Shown here: piece by piece, positions 8,443-18,114 of the stretch
Position numbering within the stretch: the first letter of the stretch is position 1
Layout: the number at the start of each line of letters is the position of its first letter
Notes under the pieces: model-generated
The model's input: the letters and a program-made list of their open reading frames with translations, nothing else
Database searches by the model: none
What the model was told of the DNA's origin: nothing
Translations under genes and position numbers: made by a program
NCBI GenBank assembly: GCA_036266835.1
Contig: DATAXD010000038.1
Coordinates: 1-45,538, forward strand
Length of the DNA stretch: 45,538 nt
Origin: Galbitalea sp036266835
GTDB lineage: Bacteria > Actinomycetota > Actinomycetes > Actinomycetales > Microbacteriaceae
Reading direction: 5' to 3'

Positions 8443-10662
8443 ATGTCCATTCCTGATTCACTGTCCGACCGCGCCTCGCTGGGCTCGGGTGCCGACTTCT
8501 GGAACACCAAGGCTGTGGGCGACATCCCCGCGATCATGGTCAGCGACGGACCGCACGGCCTCCGCAAACAGGCGGATGCCACCGACAACCTCGGCATCTC
8601 GGCGAGCGTTCCGGCAACCTGCTTCCCGCCGGCGGTCGGTCTCGGGCAGAGCTGGGATCCGGAGTTGGTGGAACGCGTCGGCAAGGCGCTCGGCGATGAG
8701 TGCCAGGCGGCAGACGTGCAGGTTCTGCTCGGGCCGGGAATCAACATCAAGCGCTCGCCACTCGGCGGCAGGAACTTCGAGTACTTCTCCGAGGACCCGC
8801 TGATCTCGGGCCTGCTCGCGTCGGCCTGGATCCGGGGCATCCAGTCTCGCGGTGTCGGCGCATCGCTCAAGCACTTCGCCCTCAACAATCAGGAGAACGA
8901 CCGGATGCGCGCGAGCTCGGACGTTGACCCGCGGCCGCTGCGTGAAATCTACCTTCGCGGATTCCGTCGGGCTGTCACCGAGGCGAAACCGTGGACGGTC
9001 ATGTGCTCGTACAACCGGATTAACGGAGTGCTCGCCTCCGAGAACAGCTTCCTGCTGACGCAGGTGCTGCGAAACGAGTGGGGCTACGACGGGGTTGTCG
9101 TCTCGGACTGGGGTGCCGTGCGTGATCGCGTTGCTGCGGTCGCGGCCGGCCTCGACCTGCAGATGCCGGCGGATGGCGGAGCTGGCGACGCTGCTGCCGT
9201 TGGCGCGGTCGAGGACGGCACGCTGGATGCCGAGGCCGTGACGCGGGCCGCAACTGCGGTTGCTGCGCTCGCCGAGCGCGGTCGCGCGGCTCACGTCGAG
9301 GGTTCGACCTTCGACGCCGACGCGCATCACGAGCTGGCCCGCGAGGCTGCTGGCCGGAGCATCGTGCTGCTTCGCAACGAGGGCGCGCTGCTTCCGCTCG
9401 CCGCCACCGGATCGATCGCGGTCATCGGCGAGTTCGCGCGAGCTCCGCGCTACCAGGGCGGAGGCAGCTCGCACGTCAATCCGACGCAGCTCGACATCCC
9501 GCTGGATGCCATCCGATCTGCCGCTTCCGGCGCAGCCCTATCGTTCGCGGCGGGCTTCACGATCGACGGTACGGATGCCGCCGCGGGACTCGTCGACGAG
9601 GCGGTTGCCGCCGCGAAGGCCGCAAACGTCGCCGTCGTGTTCCTCGGTTTGGATGCCAGCCAGGAGTCGGAAGGCTTCGACCGCACCGACATCGAACTGC
9701 CCAAGGAGCAGCTCGAGCTGCTGGCAGCGATCAGTGCGGTTCAGAAGAAGGTCGTCGTGGTGCTGTCGCACGGCGGAGTTCTGCGACTGGCGCCCGTCGT
9801 CGCATCCGCGCCCGCCATCCTGGATGGTGCGCTGCTCGGGCAGGCGGGCGGTTCCGCGATCGCGGATGTCCTGTTCGGCGCGGTCAACCCGTCGGGCAAG
9901 CTCACCGAGACCGCTCCCGTGCGGCTTGAGGACACGCCCGCGTTCCTCGATTTCCCTGGCGAGCACCAGCACGTGCGTTACGGCGAGGGCTTGTTTGTGG
10001 GCTATCGCTGGTACGACGCTCGGGGCATGGACGTAACGTTCCCGTTCGGTCACGGACTCTCGTACACGACGTTCACATATGGCAAGCTGTCGCCCGCGGT
10101 CGACGGCGACGACATCGTCGCGACCGTGAACGTGACGAACTCCGGCAAGGTGCGCGGACGCGAAATCGTGCAGGCGTATGTTGCCGTGCCCGGTTCGGCA
10201 CAGGTGCGGGTGCCGCGCTCACTCGGCGGGTTCGCCAGCGTCGAGCTGGATGCCGGCGAGTCGCGAGACGTGCTCATCCGCATCGAGCGCAGCGAACTCG
10301 AGTACTGGGATGTCCGCGTTGATCGCTTCGTCGTCGAGCCCGGCCGGTATGAGGTCTCGGTCGGAGCATCCAGTCGCGATCTTCGCGCCACGGCGTCCAT
10401 CGACGTCGCTGGTGAGGTACTGCGCATTCCTCTCACCCTCGAATCGACGATGGGCGAGGTCATGGCAAATCCCGTCGCGGCGCAGCTGGTCGCTGCAGCG
10501 ATGCCCGCGACCCCGTTCTCGGACTCAAGCGGCGATGCCCTCGGCATGGACATCGCGCGGATGATGGAGAGCATCCCGATCGAGCGGCTCGTCGCCTTCT
10601 CGGGCGGCGCCGTCACGCGAGAGCAGCTCGGGATGCTGCTGGCCGCCGCAAACGCGAGCTGA
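8443..10662 (+). CDS. glycoside hydrolase family 3 beta-glucosidase
   Basis: This 739-residue cytoplasmic enzyme (no signal peptide) hydrolyses terminal beta-linked sugars. The GH3 N-terminal domain shows MVSDGPHGLR, LGPGINIKRSPLGGRNFEYF, the substrate-binding KHFALNNQE and the nucleophile motif GVVVSDWGAV. The alpha/beta sandwich domain follows (SIVLLRNEGALLPL, then QESEGFDRTDI), and a fibronectin-III-like domain lies after YGEGLFVGYRWYD and FPFGHGLSYTTF. The last 70 residues (MGEVMANPVAAQL onward) are the helical tail seen in some actinobacterial members. AAAGG precedes the ATG. It forms a probable two-gene unit with the MFS transporter. Confidence 0.93.
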   Translation: MSIPDSLSDRASLGSGADFWNTKAVGDIPAIMVSDGPHGLRKQADATDNLGISASVPATCFPPAVGLGQSWDPELVERVGKALGDECQAADVQVLLGPGINIKRSPLGGRNFEYFSEDPLISGLLASAWIRGIQSRGVGASLKHFALNNQENDRMRASSDVDPRPLREIYLRGFRRAVTEAKPWTVMCSYNRINGVLASENSFLLTQVLRNEWGYDGVVVSDWGAVRDRVAAVAAGLDLQMPADGGAGDAAAVGAVEDGTLDAEAVTRAATAVAALAERGRAAHVEGSTFDADAHHELAREAAGRSIVLLRNEGALLPLAATGSIAVIGEFARAPRYQGGGSSHVNPTQLDIPLDAIRSAASGAALSFAAGFTIDGTDAAAGLVDEAVAAAKAANVAVVFLGLDASQESEGFDRTDIELPKEQLELLAAISAVQKKVVVVLSHGGVLRLAPVVASAPAILDGALLGQAGGSAIADVLFGAVNPSGKLTETAPVRLEDTPAFLDFPGEHQHVRYGEGLFVGYRWYDARGMDVTFPFGHGLSYTTFTYGKLSPAVDGDDIVATVNVTNSGKVRGREIVQAYVAVPGSAQVRVPRSLGGFASVELDAGESRDVLIRIERSELEYWDVRVDRFVVEPGRYEVSVGASSRDLRATASIDVAGEVLRIPLTLESTMGEVMANPVAAQLVAAAMPATPFSDSSGDALGMDIARMMESIPIERLVAFSGGAVTREQLGMLLAAANAS

Positions 10663-10666
10663 CCGC

Positions 10667-10701
10667 TGGTCGAGCGTTGCGGCGCAGCGAGAGAACCCGA
10701 A
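10667..10701. repeat. possible dispersed intergenic repeat fragment
   Basis: The stretch TGGTCGAGCGTTGCGGCGCA followed by GCGAGAGAACCC, between the convergent GH3 and lipoprotein genes, resembles the short GGTCGAG...GCGGCGCAGC...CGA-type intergenic repeats I recall from Microbacteriaceae genomes. Only one copy is in the window, so the call rests on memory. Confidence 0.3.
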
Positions 10702-10709
10702 GCTGAGCT

Positions 10710-11234
10710 CTACTTGACGGCCGCGATCGTCGCCTTCGCGAGCGCCTCATAGCCTGGCTCGTTGCTCGCGCTGTTGTTGGCGCTGCCCACTTCAATCAGC
10801 CGACTGCCGAACTGCGCGGCGACGGCGACCGGGGAGACATAGGCCTTGTCGCCGATCCCACTCACCGATTTCGAGTTACTGGCGCCGCCGAGATCGAGAA
10901 GCAGGCTGTTCAGGTTCTCCGTGTTGGGCGCCTCGTAGACGGCAATCGACCAGTTGTAGCCGGACGTGCCGTAGTCGCACTCGTACACGCCCTTGATTGA
11001 GTCATCCTCCTTCGCGGAGGTGAAGGTGATGCCGGCTGCCGCCGATGCCGCCGCCACCGGCATTGCAGCGCAGACGTTCACCGCAGCGGTCTGGCTTCCC
11101 GACGTCGCGCCGGAATTGCCCGTGTTCGACGAGCCGTTCGAAGCGGTGCCGCCTGGACTGGTCGCTGCAGCGCATCCTGCGAGCGCGATTGTCGACAGCA
11201 CAAATGTTGCAGTAAGTAGTGCGAAGGATTTCAC
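10710..11234 (-). CDS. small exported lipoprotein, function unknown
   Basis: This 174-residue protein has a clear lipoprotein signal (LLTATFVLSTIALAGCAA), then a Ser/Gly/Asn/Thr-rich linker (about residues 25-48) and a compact domain with Cys in NVCAAMPVAAASAAAG and in YECDYGTSGYNW. This layout resembles DUF3558-type actinobacterial lipoproteins, in which a Cys pair brackets the first strands, and the GIGDKAYVS segment is typical of such domains. No function can be assigned. It is convergent to the GH3 gene and isolated otherwise. Confidence 0.75.
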   Translation of the reverse strand: MKSFALLTATFVLSTIALAGCAAATSPGGTASNGSSNTGNSGATSGSQTAAVNVCAAMPVAAASAAAGITFTSAKEDDSIKGVYECDYGTSGYNWSIAVYEAPNTENLNSLLLDLGGASNSKSVSGIGDKAYVSPVAVAAQFGSRLIEVGSANNSASNEPGYEALAKATIAAVK

Positions 11235-11558
11235 GGTCTGCTCTCTTGTCGCGTTGAGGTCATGATCGCACTGTACAAAGCAGCTCGTAACGTCTGGGTA
11301 ATGCCGCCGACATCTGGCCCGTCCGAGTGGAGCGCACGTCGTCCAGCGAAGTTACAAAGATCGGACGCTCTGCCTATTGGCGGGATCGCCGAAAAGGGCC
11401 ACGATGGAGTCGTCCACGGTTGAACAGCGATCGCGGATGGCTCTGGTTTGCTCGCGGTGCGTCGCAAAACGATCACCCCTCGGACAAAGGAAAAAAATGA
11501 TACTCACCCCCGCGTGCCCGATTCCACCCGTGATTGAAATATCGGCGGGGGCAGGATC
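11235..11558. other. intergenic region ahead of amt, no gene seen
   Basis: These 324 bases lie between two divergent genes and hold their promoters. No convincing small gene was found. The only candidate site is the GlnR-like element listed separately. An A-rich run (GGAAAAAAATG) at about 11490-11500 is followed by no open frame of note. Confidence 0.5.
11287..11302 (+). promoter_or_regulatory. weak GlnR-like half-site pair upstream of amt
   Basis: GTAAC, 6 bases, GTAAT resembles one unit of the actinobacterial GlnR box (GTnAC-N6-GnAAC). It is 257 bases upstream of the ammonium transporter gene, rather far, and one position departs from consensus. Nitrogen control of amt is expected from family knowledge, but this site is only suggestive. 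Confidence 0.2.
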
Positions 11559-12788
<1,230 letters not shown>

Positions 12789-12953
12789 TGCTCTGCCGTT
12801 GAGCGTTCTTGTGTAGAGCACGATGCGTCCCTGTGCGCGGGAGAGGGGCCTCCGACGCGCGCCCTCGGTCGACTATCTGTCGCAGAAGGCGCATTTCGGC
12901 TTGGTCGTTTGGGCGATCTGCGGACCAGTCTCAGCGCACGGCATGATGTTCTG

Positions 12954-13703
12954 ATGACTGAACGCTCGCCGACTTCATCCGAGGCACCCGACCCGACGGC
13001 AGCAGCGGCGGCCGCTGCGCGACGGGCGGTCATCCGGCAAGGACTGTCGGTGGGAATCGCGACGGGGCTCTACGGAGTGAGCTTCGGTGCGCTGAGTGTC
13101 GCGAACGGTCTTAGCGTGCTGCAGACCTGTGTCCTGTCGCTGCTGCTATTCAGTGGCGGATCGCAGTTTGCGCTGATCGGAATTCTTGGCGGCGGGGGAA
13201 CTGCAGGCGCCGCAATCTCTGCCGCTTCATTGCTGGCCATCCGCAATGCGGTGTACGGCCTGCAGCTCGTTCCGACCATGATGCCGAAAGGATGGCGTCG
13301 CTTCGTCGTCGCACAGCTCACCATCGACGAGTCGACCGCTGTCGCCGTATCGCAGACGACCTCGCCACTGCGTCGTCTCGGATTCTGGGTGACCGGGATC
13401 GCGGTCTACATCGGGTGGAACCTCACGACACTGGCTGGCGCACTCGCCGGAAACGCACTTGGCGATCCCAAACACTACGGACTGGATGCGGCCGCTTCGG
13501 CTGCATTCATCGCGTTGCTGTGGCCGCGGTTGAAGTCGCGCGAGCCGATCGCGATTGCGATCGTCGGGGCGGTCGTGACGACCATCCTGGTTCCCGTGAT
13601 TCCGCAAGGGCTGCCGGTTCTCGTCGCCGCAGCCGCTGGTGCAGTGGTCGCGTGGTTCTGGCCGAAACGCTGGATGCGCCCGAGCGAGGAGAGCGGACTG
13701 TGA
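12954..13703 (+). CDS. azlC: AzlC-family branched-chain amino acid permease subunit
   Basis: The large subunit of an AzlCD two-component exporter of branched-chain amino acids. The family signature GLYGVSFGALSVANGLS is followed by LLLFSGGSQFALIGILGGGG and AIRNAVYGLQLVP, with about six to seven helices and a short charged tail (FWPKRWMRPSEE). The N-terminus is polar and Ala-rich. The ATG at 12954 is chosen over an upstream in-frame start because homologues begin shortly before the first helix; its Shine-Dalgarno is weak. The stop overlaps the GTG of azlD by 4 bases, so the subunits are translationally coupled. Confidence 0.88.
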   Translation: MTERSPTSSEAPDPTAAAAAAARRAVIRQGLSVGIATGLYGVSFGALSVANGLSVLQTCVLSLLLFSGGSQFALIGILGGGGTAGAAISAASLLAIRNAVYGLQLVPTMMPKGWRRFVVAQLTIDESTAVAVSQTTSPLRRLGFWVTGIAVYIGWNLTTLAGALAGNALGDPKHYGLDAAASAAFIALLWPRLKSREPIAIAIVGAVVTTILVPVIPQGLPVLVAAAAGAVVAWFWPKRWMRPSEESGL

Positions 13704-14014
13704 TCACCTGGCTCTCCGTCATCGCGGCGTCCCTGATCGCGTTTGCCTTCAAGTTCGCCGGCTACACGGCGCCACCGAAATGGCTCGAGCATCCCCGGAT
13801 TTTCCGGGTCAGCAACATGCTGCCCGCCGCCCTGCTGGCTTCGCTCGTCGTGCTGGAGGGTTTCTCGAGCGGCACCCATCTGGTTCTGGATGCTCGTGCT
13901 GCCGGGCTGCTTGTGGCGATCGGCGCACTCCTGCTGCGCGCGCCATTCATCGTCGTGGTGATCGTGGCGGCAGTCACTGCGGCGGTGCTGCGGCAGTTCC
14001 TGGGGTGGAGGTGA
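13700..14014 (+). CDS. azlD: AzlD-family small permease subunit
   Basis: The small partner of AzlC, 104 residues with about four helices: MITWLSVIAASLIAFAFKFA, then the conserved RVSNMLPAALLASLVVLEGF, ARAAGLLVAIGALLLRAPF and VVVIVAAVTAAVLRQFLGW. The GTG start lies in a GTGA overlap with the azlC stop. Its size and the PAALLA motif fit AzlD. Confidence 0.88.
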   Translation: MITWLSVIAASLIAFAFKFAGYTAPPKWLEHPRIFRVSNMLPAALLASLVVLEGFSSGTHLVLDARAAGLLVAIGALLLRAPFIVVVIVAAVTAAVLRQFLGWR

Positions 14015-14285
14015 CCGACCGCTCTGCGTCCTCCGGATCAGCGCTCTGGATAGCGGGCGGAATGCCATGCGCAATGAGGTCCTCGAACGACCAGGATCAA
14101 ACGCCCAGGGCATTCACAATTGGGACGAGGATGAACACCGCCCAGCTATCGCCGGCACTGCGATCCGGCCCGACCATCAGGATCGCCCCAATCGTGACCC
14201 ACTTCGCTTGCATTGCCCGGTCCCCCGAAGTCGTTCGGCGCACTGCAGTCGCGAAGCGGGTAATCCACGAGGACGCCCGACTTCG

Positions 14286-16334
14286 TTAGCCATCAACCAA
14301 CTTTTCGAACCAGGCTTGGTGGTTGTGTCTCGATAGCTCCGAGTCATTCTGGGCGTACGGAACGTTGATGGGATCCAGAAACGCCACTTTTAGCCTGTCT
14401 GTCATGGCGGCTACGAACCGTTTATCAGGTTGTTTGGGAGCAATCGACGAGTAGTAGCACGCGGCGTTATAGGCAACGCTTGGCGAGTCAAGGTCAAGTG
14501 CCGTGTCAAGCCATCCGGCAGCTCTTAGCTGCGGTTTGGCCCACTTTGGTAGGAAGAGGCTGCCATCGCTGGTCGAAGGCCTTTTCTCGTCGAGCTTTTC
14601 ATGAGCGTGAGGATCAACCTTTTTGCCACCTTGTGGATGCTTTTGGGATCCAGGTTCGTCGGCAGATTTCGAATCGGCTTTGCGATCGTTGATGGGATCG
14701 CCGGGCGTCTTGTCGCCGACTTGGCGATTCGACTCCACCACTGTCGCGTACATCAGAACCGCGCTTGGCTGCATAACTCTGCTCAGCTGTGTCGACAACT
14801 TTCGGTCCTTGTTGAGAACCTGCAGCATTCGATCCGCCGCGACGGTCGGCGTTCCCGCAAGCCGGCCACGCAAGTTGCCCGGGTGCTCGTTCAACTGGAC
14901 GGTGAGGTAGTAGTTGAGAAGCCGCCGATAGAGAGGCCCCCGCCCCCCGCGGACCGGCTTTCTTCGGTCCGGGTCGCCCACGAGTTCCTCAATAGTGCGC
15001 TCCGCCCAGACCGAAAACGTCTCGGCATCAAGGAGTCCCGACATCAGTTGCAGCTTCTTCAAAGCAACCTCCGCGAGAAGATTGCCAGGATCGAGCGTCA
15101 TCGCTTCGAGCAGCATTTTCAATTGCGTCTCGCGGGCGCCTTCATATCGCGTCGTCGCGACGTATTGCAGCCCAACAGACTTCCAGTCCTTTGCCCCACA
15201 CAGGCCATCAAACCCCGCGTAGCTGCGCGATAAAGTCACAACGATCGCCGCGGCCACAAACTCCAATAGATACGGGCTAAGAGGGTTTGCAGTTGACTGT
15301 GCAGCAGCTTTGCCCTGACCAGTCATGGGCAAAATCCAGTCAGCGAAAACGAGATAGGTCGAGTCCGGTTTCCCGTTCTTCGTCACGACGACTGACGTAG
15401 GCACGGTTGCCTCGGCCGGAACTGTAACGAGTACGCGCCACGGGGTGGTCGTGAGTAGCGAGTTCAAAATCCACTGAACGACGGCTATGAACGGGTTGGC
15501 CTGCGGAATGCTCAGCGCAGTTTTCTGCAGCGCAGTGACATCGGAGCCCGTCGGCACGTCGATTCCACGAGAAGGGCTGCCTCCCAGGTCGGCCACGAGC
15601 GCGATAACCCTGCCCGCCACCGTCGACTGTTTCGAGTCGTCGACCGTACCGTCGACGACATCGATCTGTACGCGCATCCGATTTGCGAGCACTATCGAAA
15701 AAAGCGCGGTCGATGCGAGAGCAGCGAGCAGCCAAACGCTGGCCGCAAGAAACCCAGTTGCAGCCAGCGACCAGATGAACCCTCCGCAGCAGACGGCCAA
15801 TCCGACAAACGCGACAGCTCCAAACACGACGCGTGCAACACCGTGCCGAAAAGGCCAGGGCGTGCGCCAATTCTGGACATACACTCCCACGCGCGCGATA
15901 ACCAAGAACACGACGAATGCAATCGAAGCGGTGAGCAGCGCCCCAGAGCTCGGTTTTGCCCAGTCGGTCACAAACTGATTCCACTCGGCCTGGAATGCGA
16001 GGGTGCCCGATCCCGTCGCTGCACCACGCTCTAACATTGCCGTGGCTTCGAGCGCGCTCGCTTGCTCAGTCTCACAGGCCCCGGGCGTGCCTGCCGCGGG
16101 TGACGGCAACGACTTGCGGTAGTCGGAGATTAGGGAAAGCGCGTCTTTCGGCTGGCCCTCATCGACGAGGTCCTGCGCTTGAGTGCAGACGACATTGGTC
16201 TCGCCTACCGCCCCTGCGCTGGGCGAGTATTGCGGTGCCGCAGTTGGTGTGCCGACGGAGACCAATGCGCTGCAACCCGCGAGCAGAAGCAGCAGGAAGG
16301 TTCCGACAGCTAACGCTGCAAAGGTTCGGAGCAT
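14286..16334 (-). CDS. large membrane-anchored lipoprotein, function unknown
   Basis: This 682-residue protein has a lipoprotein signal (FAALAVGTFLLLLLAGCS), then a short helical domain with two Cys (TNVVCTQAQDLVDEGQPKDA and GACETEQASALEA). Three or so hydrophobic helices follow at about residues 130-230 (LLTASIAFVVFLVIARVGVYV; VVFGAVAFVGLAVCCGGFIW; LLAALASTALFSIVLANRM). The C-terminal half is soluble and begins with a TPR-like stretch (ETQLKMLLEAMTLDPGNLLA), with a charged low-complexity segment (KADSKSADEPGSQKHPQGGK) before the end. I do not recognise a family. It stands alone, and its codon use and lower GC relative to azlCD suggest it may be acquired. Confidence 0.75.
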   Translation of the reverse strand: MLRTFAALAVGTFLLLLLAGCSALVSVGTPTAAPQYSPSAGAVGETNVVCTQAQDLVDEGQPKDALSLISDYRKSLPSPAAGTPGACETEQASALEATAMLERGAATGSGTLAFQAEWNQFVTDWAKPSSGALLTASIAFVVFLVIARVGVYVQNWRTPWPFRHGVARVVFGAVAFVGLAVCCGGFIWSLAATGFLAASVWLLAALASTALFSIVLANRMRVQIDVVDGTVDDSKQSTVAGRVIALVADLGGSPSRGIDVPTGSDVTALQKTALSIPQANPFIAVVQWILNSLLTTTPWRVLVTVPAEATVPTSVVVTKNGKPDSTYLVFADWILPMTGQGKAAAQSTANPLSPYLLEFVAAAIVVTLSRSYAGFDGLCGAKDWKSVGLQYVATTRYEGARETQLKMLLEAMTLDPGNLLAEVALKKLQLMSGLLDAETFSVWAERTIEELVGDPDRRKPVRGGRGPLYRRLLNYYLTVQLNEHPGNLRGRLAGTPTVAADRMLQVLNKDRKLSTQLSRVMQPSAVLMYATVVESNRQVGDKTPGDPINDRKADSKSADEPGSQKHPQGGKKVDPHAHEKLDEKRPSTSDGSLFLPKWAKPQLRAAGWLDTALDLDSPSVAYNAACYYSSIAPKQPDKRFVAAMTDRLKVAFLDPINVPYAQNDSELSRHNHQAWFEKLVDG

Positions 16335-16580
16335 GGCTGGTCGTCCAATCTCGGGGTGTGACGTCTCGACCGCGCGATCAACAAGTTCGAACGCAGGGCC
16401 ACCCTCTGCGCGTTCAGAACCCAGAAGTCGTCCCTATCGAAGGTTCTATTCGAAGCTGCGCTTGCTACCCGACAGCGTGGCACCGCCCCGCGTGCAACAC
16501 AAGCTTTTTTCACGTTGACTGCACGGCGACGCGGCTGAGCGCAGGCAGTCTCATGCCGGAATGCCACTAATGGCTTCGGC
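16335..16580. other. intergenic region, no gene seen
   Basis: This stretch lies upstream of the membrane lipoprotein gene and presumably carries its promoter. No convincing gene was found on either strand. It adjoins the tRNA-like fragment. Confidence 0.45.
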
Positions 16581-16626
16581 TGCGGGATCGGTGGACCTGA
16601 GGAGATTCGAACTCCCGAGTCCCGCA
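16581..16626 (-). other. tRNA 3'-end-like fragment (T-arm plus acceptor strand) inside a hairpin
   Basis: Read on the minus strand, GGGAG-TTCGAAT-CTCCT forms a perfect T-arm with the canonical TTCGAAT loop, followed by CAGGTCC-ACC, which looks like the acceptor 3' strand and start of CCA of an alanine-type tRNA. The matching 5' half (about 70 bases upstream on that strand) is absent, because the peroxiredoxin gene ends there. TGCGGGA (16581-16587) and TCCCGCA (16620-16626) form a 7-bp outer stem around it. It is either a remnant of integration at a tRNA gene or a tRNA-derived terminator for the peroxiredoxin gene. Confidence 0.5.
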
Positions 16627-16638
16627 TCGCCCTGGATC

Positions 16639-17313
16639 TCAGCCGCGCCGAATAAGCGCAGCCGAGGAGTGAACGGCCGCGAGGACTTCGGCAGGCTCGG
16701 TTCGCGTTGTGTAGTTCGGATGAACGTCGATCCACACCAGCCTGCCTTTCGAGTCGACGAGAGCAACGGTTGGCATCGGCACGGTCGTCGTCCCGTCGGC
16801 ATTCACCTTCGCTAGATCCAGACCGTGTTCGAATTGTGCCTCGCGGGCAGCATCGGACGGCCGGGTCAGTATGCCCAGCGCGCCCGCGATCTGATTGCCG
16901 GGGTCGGAGAGGACCGGGAATTCGAGCTCGTGCTTTTCCTTCATGGTCATGGAACCGTCCGCGGTCTGCGGGCTGAGCGCGACCAGAACGACCCCCAACT
17001 CTGCCAACGGTCGCGCGAGCTGCTCCCGATAAGTTCGCAAGGCGATGTTGCAGTACGGGCACCACGCCCCTCGATAGAAGATGATCACTCCCGGTGCGCC
17101 GTTCAGTACCGACTTCAGGGTCGTGGGTTGTCCCTCCGCGTCGACCAGCTCGCCATCCGGAAACGGCAACCCAATCGCGAGCAGAGCGTCTGTCGGCGCC
17201 GTGAGCGCGAGGGCCCGCTGTTCCGCCGCGAACTTTTCGGACGCCGCCGTCGGGGTACGCCTGGACTGCATCTCGGCAACCTGATCGGCGATGGTGGGCG
17301 AAGGGTGGACCAT
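16639..17313 (-). CDS. peroxiredoxin-like protein (AhpC/TSA, thioredoxin fold)
   Basis: This 224-residue protein has a helical N-terminal segment (about 50 residues) and then a thioredoxin fold with FYRGAWCPYCNIALRTY, where the first Cys of WCPYC is the presumed peroxidatic Cys. ALSPQTADGSMTMKEKHELE and the closing VPMPTVALVDSKGRLVWIDV follow the peroxiredoxin-like family seen in many actinobacteria and proteobacteria. It probably reduces organic peroxides or thiol adducts in the cytoplasm. CAGGAG precedes the ATG at 17313. It is divergent from a TetR gene across 90 bases holding a perfect operator, so repression by that regulator is likely. Confidence 0.86.
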   Translation of the reverse strand: MVHPSPTIADQVAEMQSRRTPTAASEKFAAEQRALALTAPTDALLAIGLPFPDGELVDAEGQPTTLKSVLNGAPGVIIFYRGAWCPYCNIALRTYREQLARPLAELGVVLVALSPQTADGSMTMKEKHELEFPVLSDPGNQIAGALGILTRPSDAAREAQFEHGLDLAKVNADGTTTVPMPTVALVDSKGRLVWIDVHPNYTTRTEPAEVLAAVHSSAALIRRG

Positions 17314-17349
17314 GGTGCGCTCCTGAGTTCGGTGTTGTGGAACAGCTTC

Positions 17350-17378
17350 ATTCTCGAAATCCTAAAATGTACTGTCAA
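17350..17378 (-). promoter_or_regulatory. promoter of the peroxiredoxin-like gene
   Basis: On the minus strand, TTGACA (17373-17378), a 17-bp spacer and GAGAAT (17350-17355) make a sigma-70-type promoter. The -35 box lies inside the palindromic operator, so a bound TetR protein would block it. Confidence 0.5.
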
Positions 17379-17387
17379 GTACATTTT
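17364..17387. promoter_or_regulatory. TetR operator, perfect 10+4+10 inverted repeat
   Basis: AAAATGTACT, spacer GTCA, AGTACATTTT is a perfect inverted repeat midway between the divergent peroxiredoxin-like and TetR genes. Position, symmetry and the TGTAC...GTACA core fit a TetR-family operator controlling both directions. Confidence 0.75.
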
Positions 17388-17403
17388 TGCTATCCTCGCA
17401 CAC

Positions 17404-18060
17404 ATGATGAACACGCGGCCGGGGCGAACGCCCAGCCCACCAAAGACTCCGAAGGGCCAGGCGACCCGGGCCCGAATCGTCGATGCCGCAGCGGCGCTGG
17501 TGTTCGAGGATGGTGTCGCGCGCACCAGCCTTGACGATGTCGGGTCGGCGGCGCGGGTCGGCAAGTCGCAGATCTACCACTATTTCGCCGACAAGTCGTC
17601 TCTCATCGGCGAGGTCGTCACTCGGCAAACCGTCGCTGTGCTGGCCGGACAGGAGCCGTATCTTTCCCAGCTGGACAGCTGGGAGTCGTGGGCGGGCTGG
17701 CGCGATGGGATCATCCAGGATCAGCGCGAAAACCGCTGCGCTGGCGGCTGCCCGATCGGGTCGATCGCCAACGAAGTTGCGGATGACAACGAAGACACCC
17801 GCCTGATACTTGTCGACAGCTTCGATCGTTGGGAAGTGGCCTTCCGTCGCGGCATCGCGCGAATGCAGGCAGCCGGTCTTCTCCGCGAGGACGCCGACGC
17901 GCCATCGCTGGCATCCGCCATCCTCGCCGCGGTGCAGGGGGGCCTGCTGCTGTGTAAGACGCGGAAGAACACCGCCCCCCTCGAAGCCTCGCTGGATGCC
18001 GCCATCGGATACCTCAGGTCCTTCGAGCTGGCAGGGACAAGGAGTGCAACAAACTCCTGA
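17404..18060 (+). CDS. TetR/AcrR-family transcriptional regulator
   Basis: This 218-residue regulator has an N-terminal helix-turn-helix at about residues 20-65 (RARIVDAAAALVFEDGVART, then SLDDVGSAARVGKSQIYHYF), the classical TetR pattern. A ligand-binding domain follows with Cys in ENRCAGGCPIGS, a CxxxC arrangement that could sense oxidants or electrophiles. The ATG at 17404 is taken (a second ATG follows one codon later); an upstream open stretch covers the operator and is not coding. The divergent neighbour is a peroxiredoxin-like gene, so control of a redox or detoxification response is the likely role. Confidence 0.88.
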   Translation: MMNTRPGRTPSPPKTPKGQATRARIVDAAAALVFEDGVARTSLDDVGSAARVGKSQIYHYFADKSSLIGEVVTRQTVAVLAGQEPYLSQLDSWESWAGWRDGIIQDQRENRCAGGCPIGSIANEVADDNEDTRLILVDSFDRWEVAFRRGIARMQAAGLLREDADAPSLASAILAAVQGGLLLCKTRKNTAPLEASLDAAIGYLRSFELAGTRSATNS

Positions 18061-18114
18061 TTGTCGACAGCGAGCGGAACCCGGCGCACGGTGCCGCGCC
18101 GGTGCTGGTGAGAG

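Noticed and set aside
7427..8803. 458-codon plus-strand frame over the MFS gene and the start of the GH3 gene
   Set aside because: It crosses the boundary of two well-supported genes and is Arg-rich without recognisable domains, as expected for an out-of-frame shadow.
7758..8888. 376-codon minus-strand frame opposite the MFS and GH3 genes
   Set aside because: Composition is that of antisense to transporter sequence (His/Asp/Arg-rich), and both real genes have clear signatures and ribosome binding sites.
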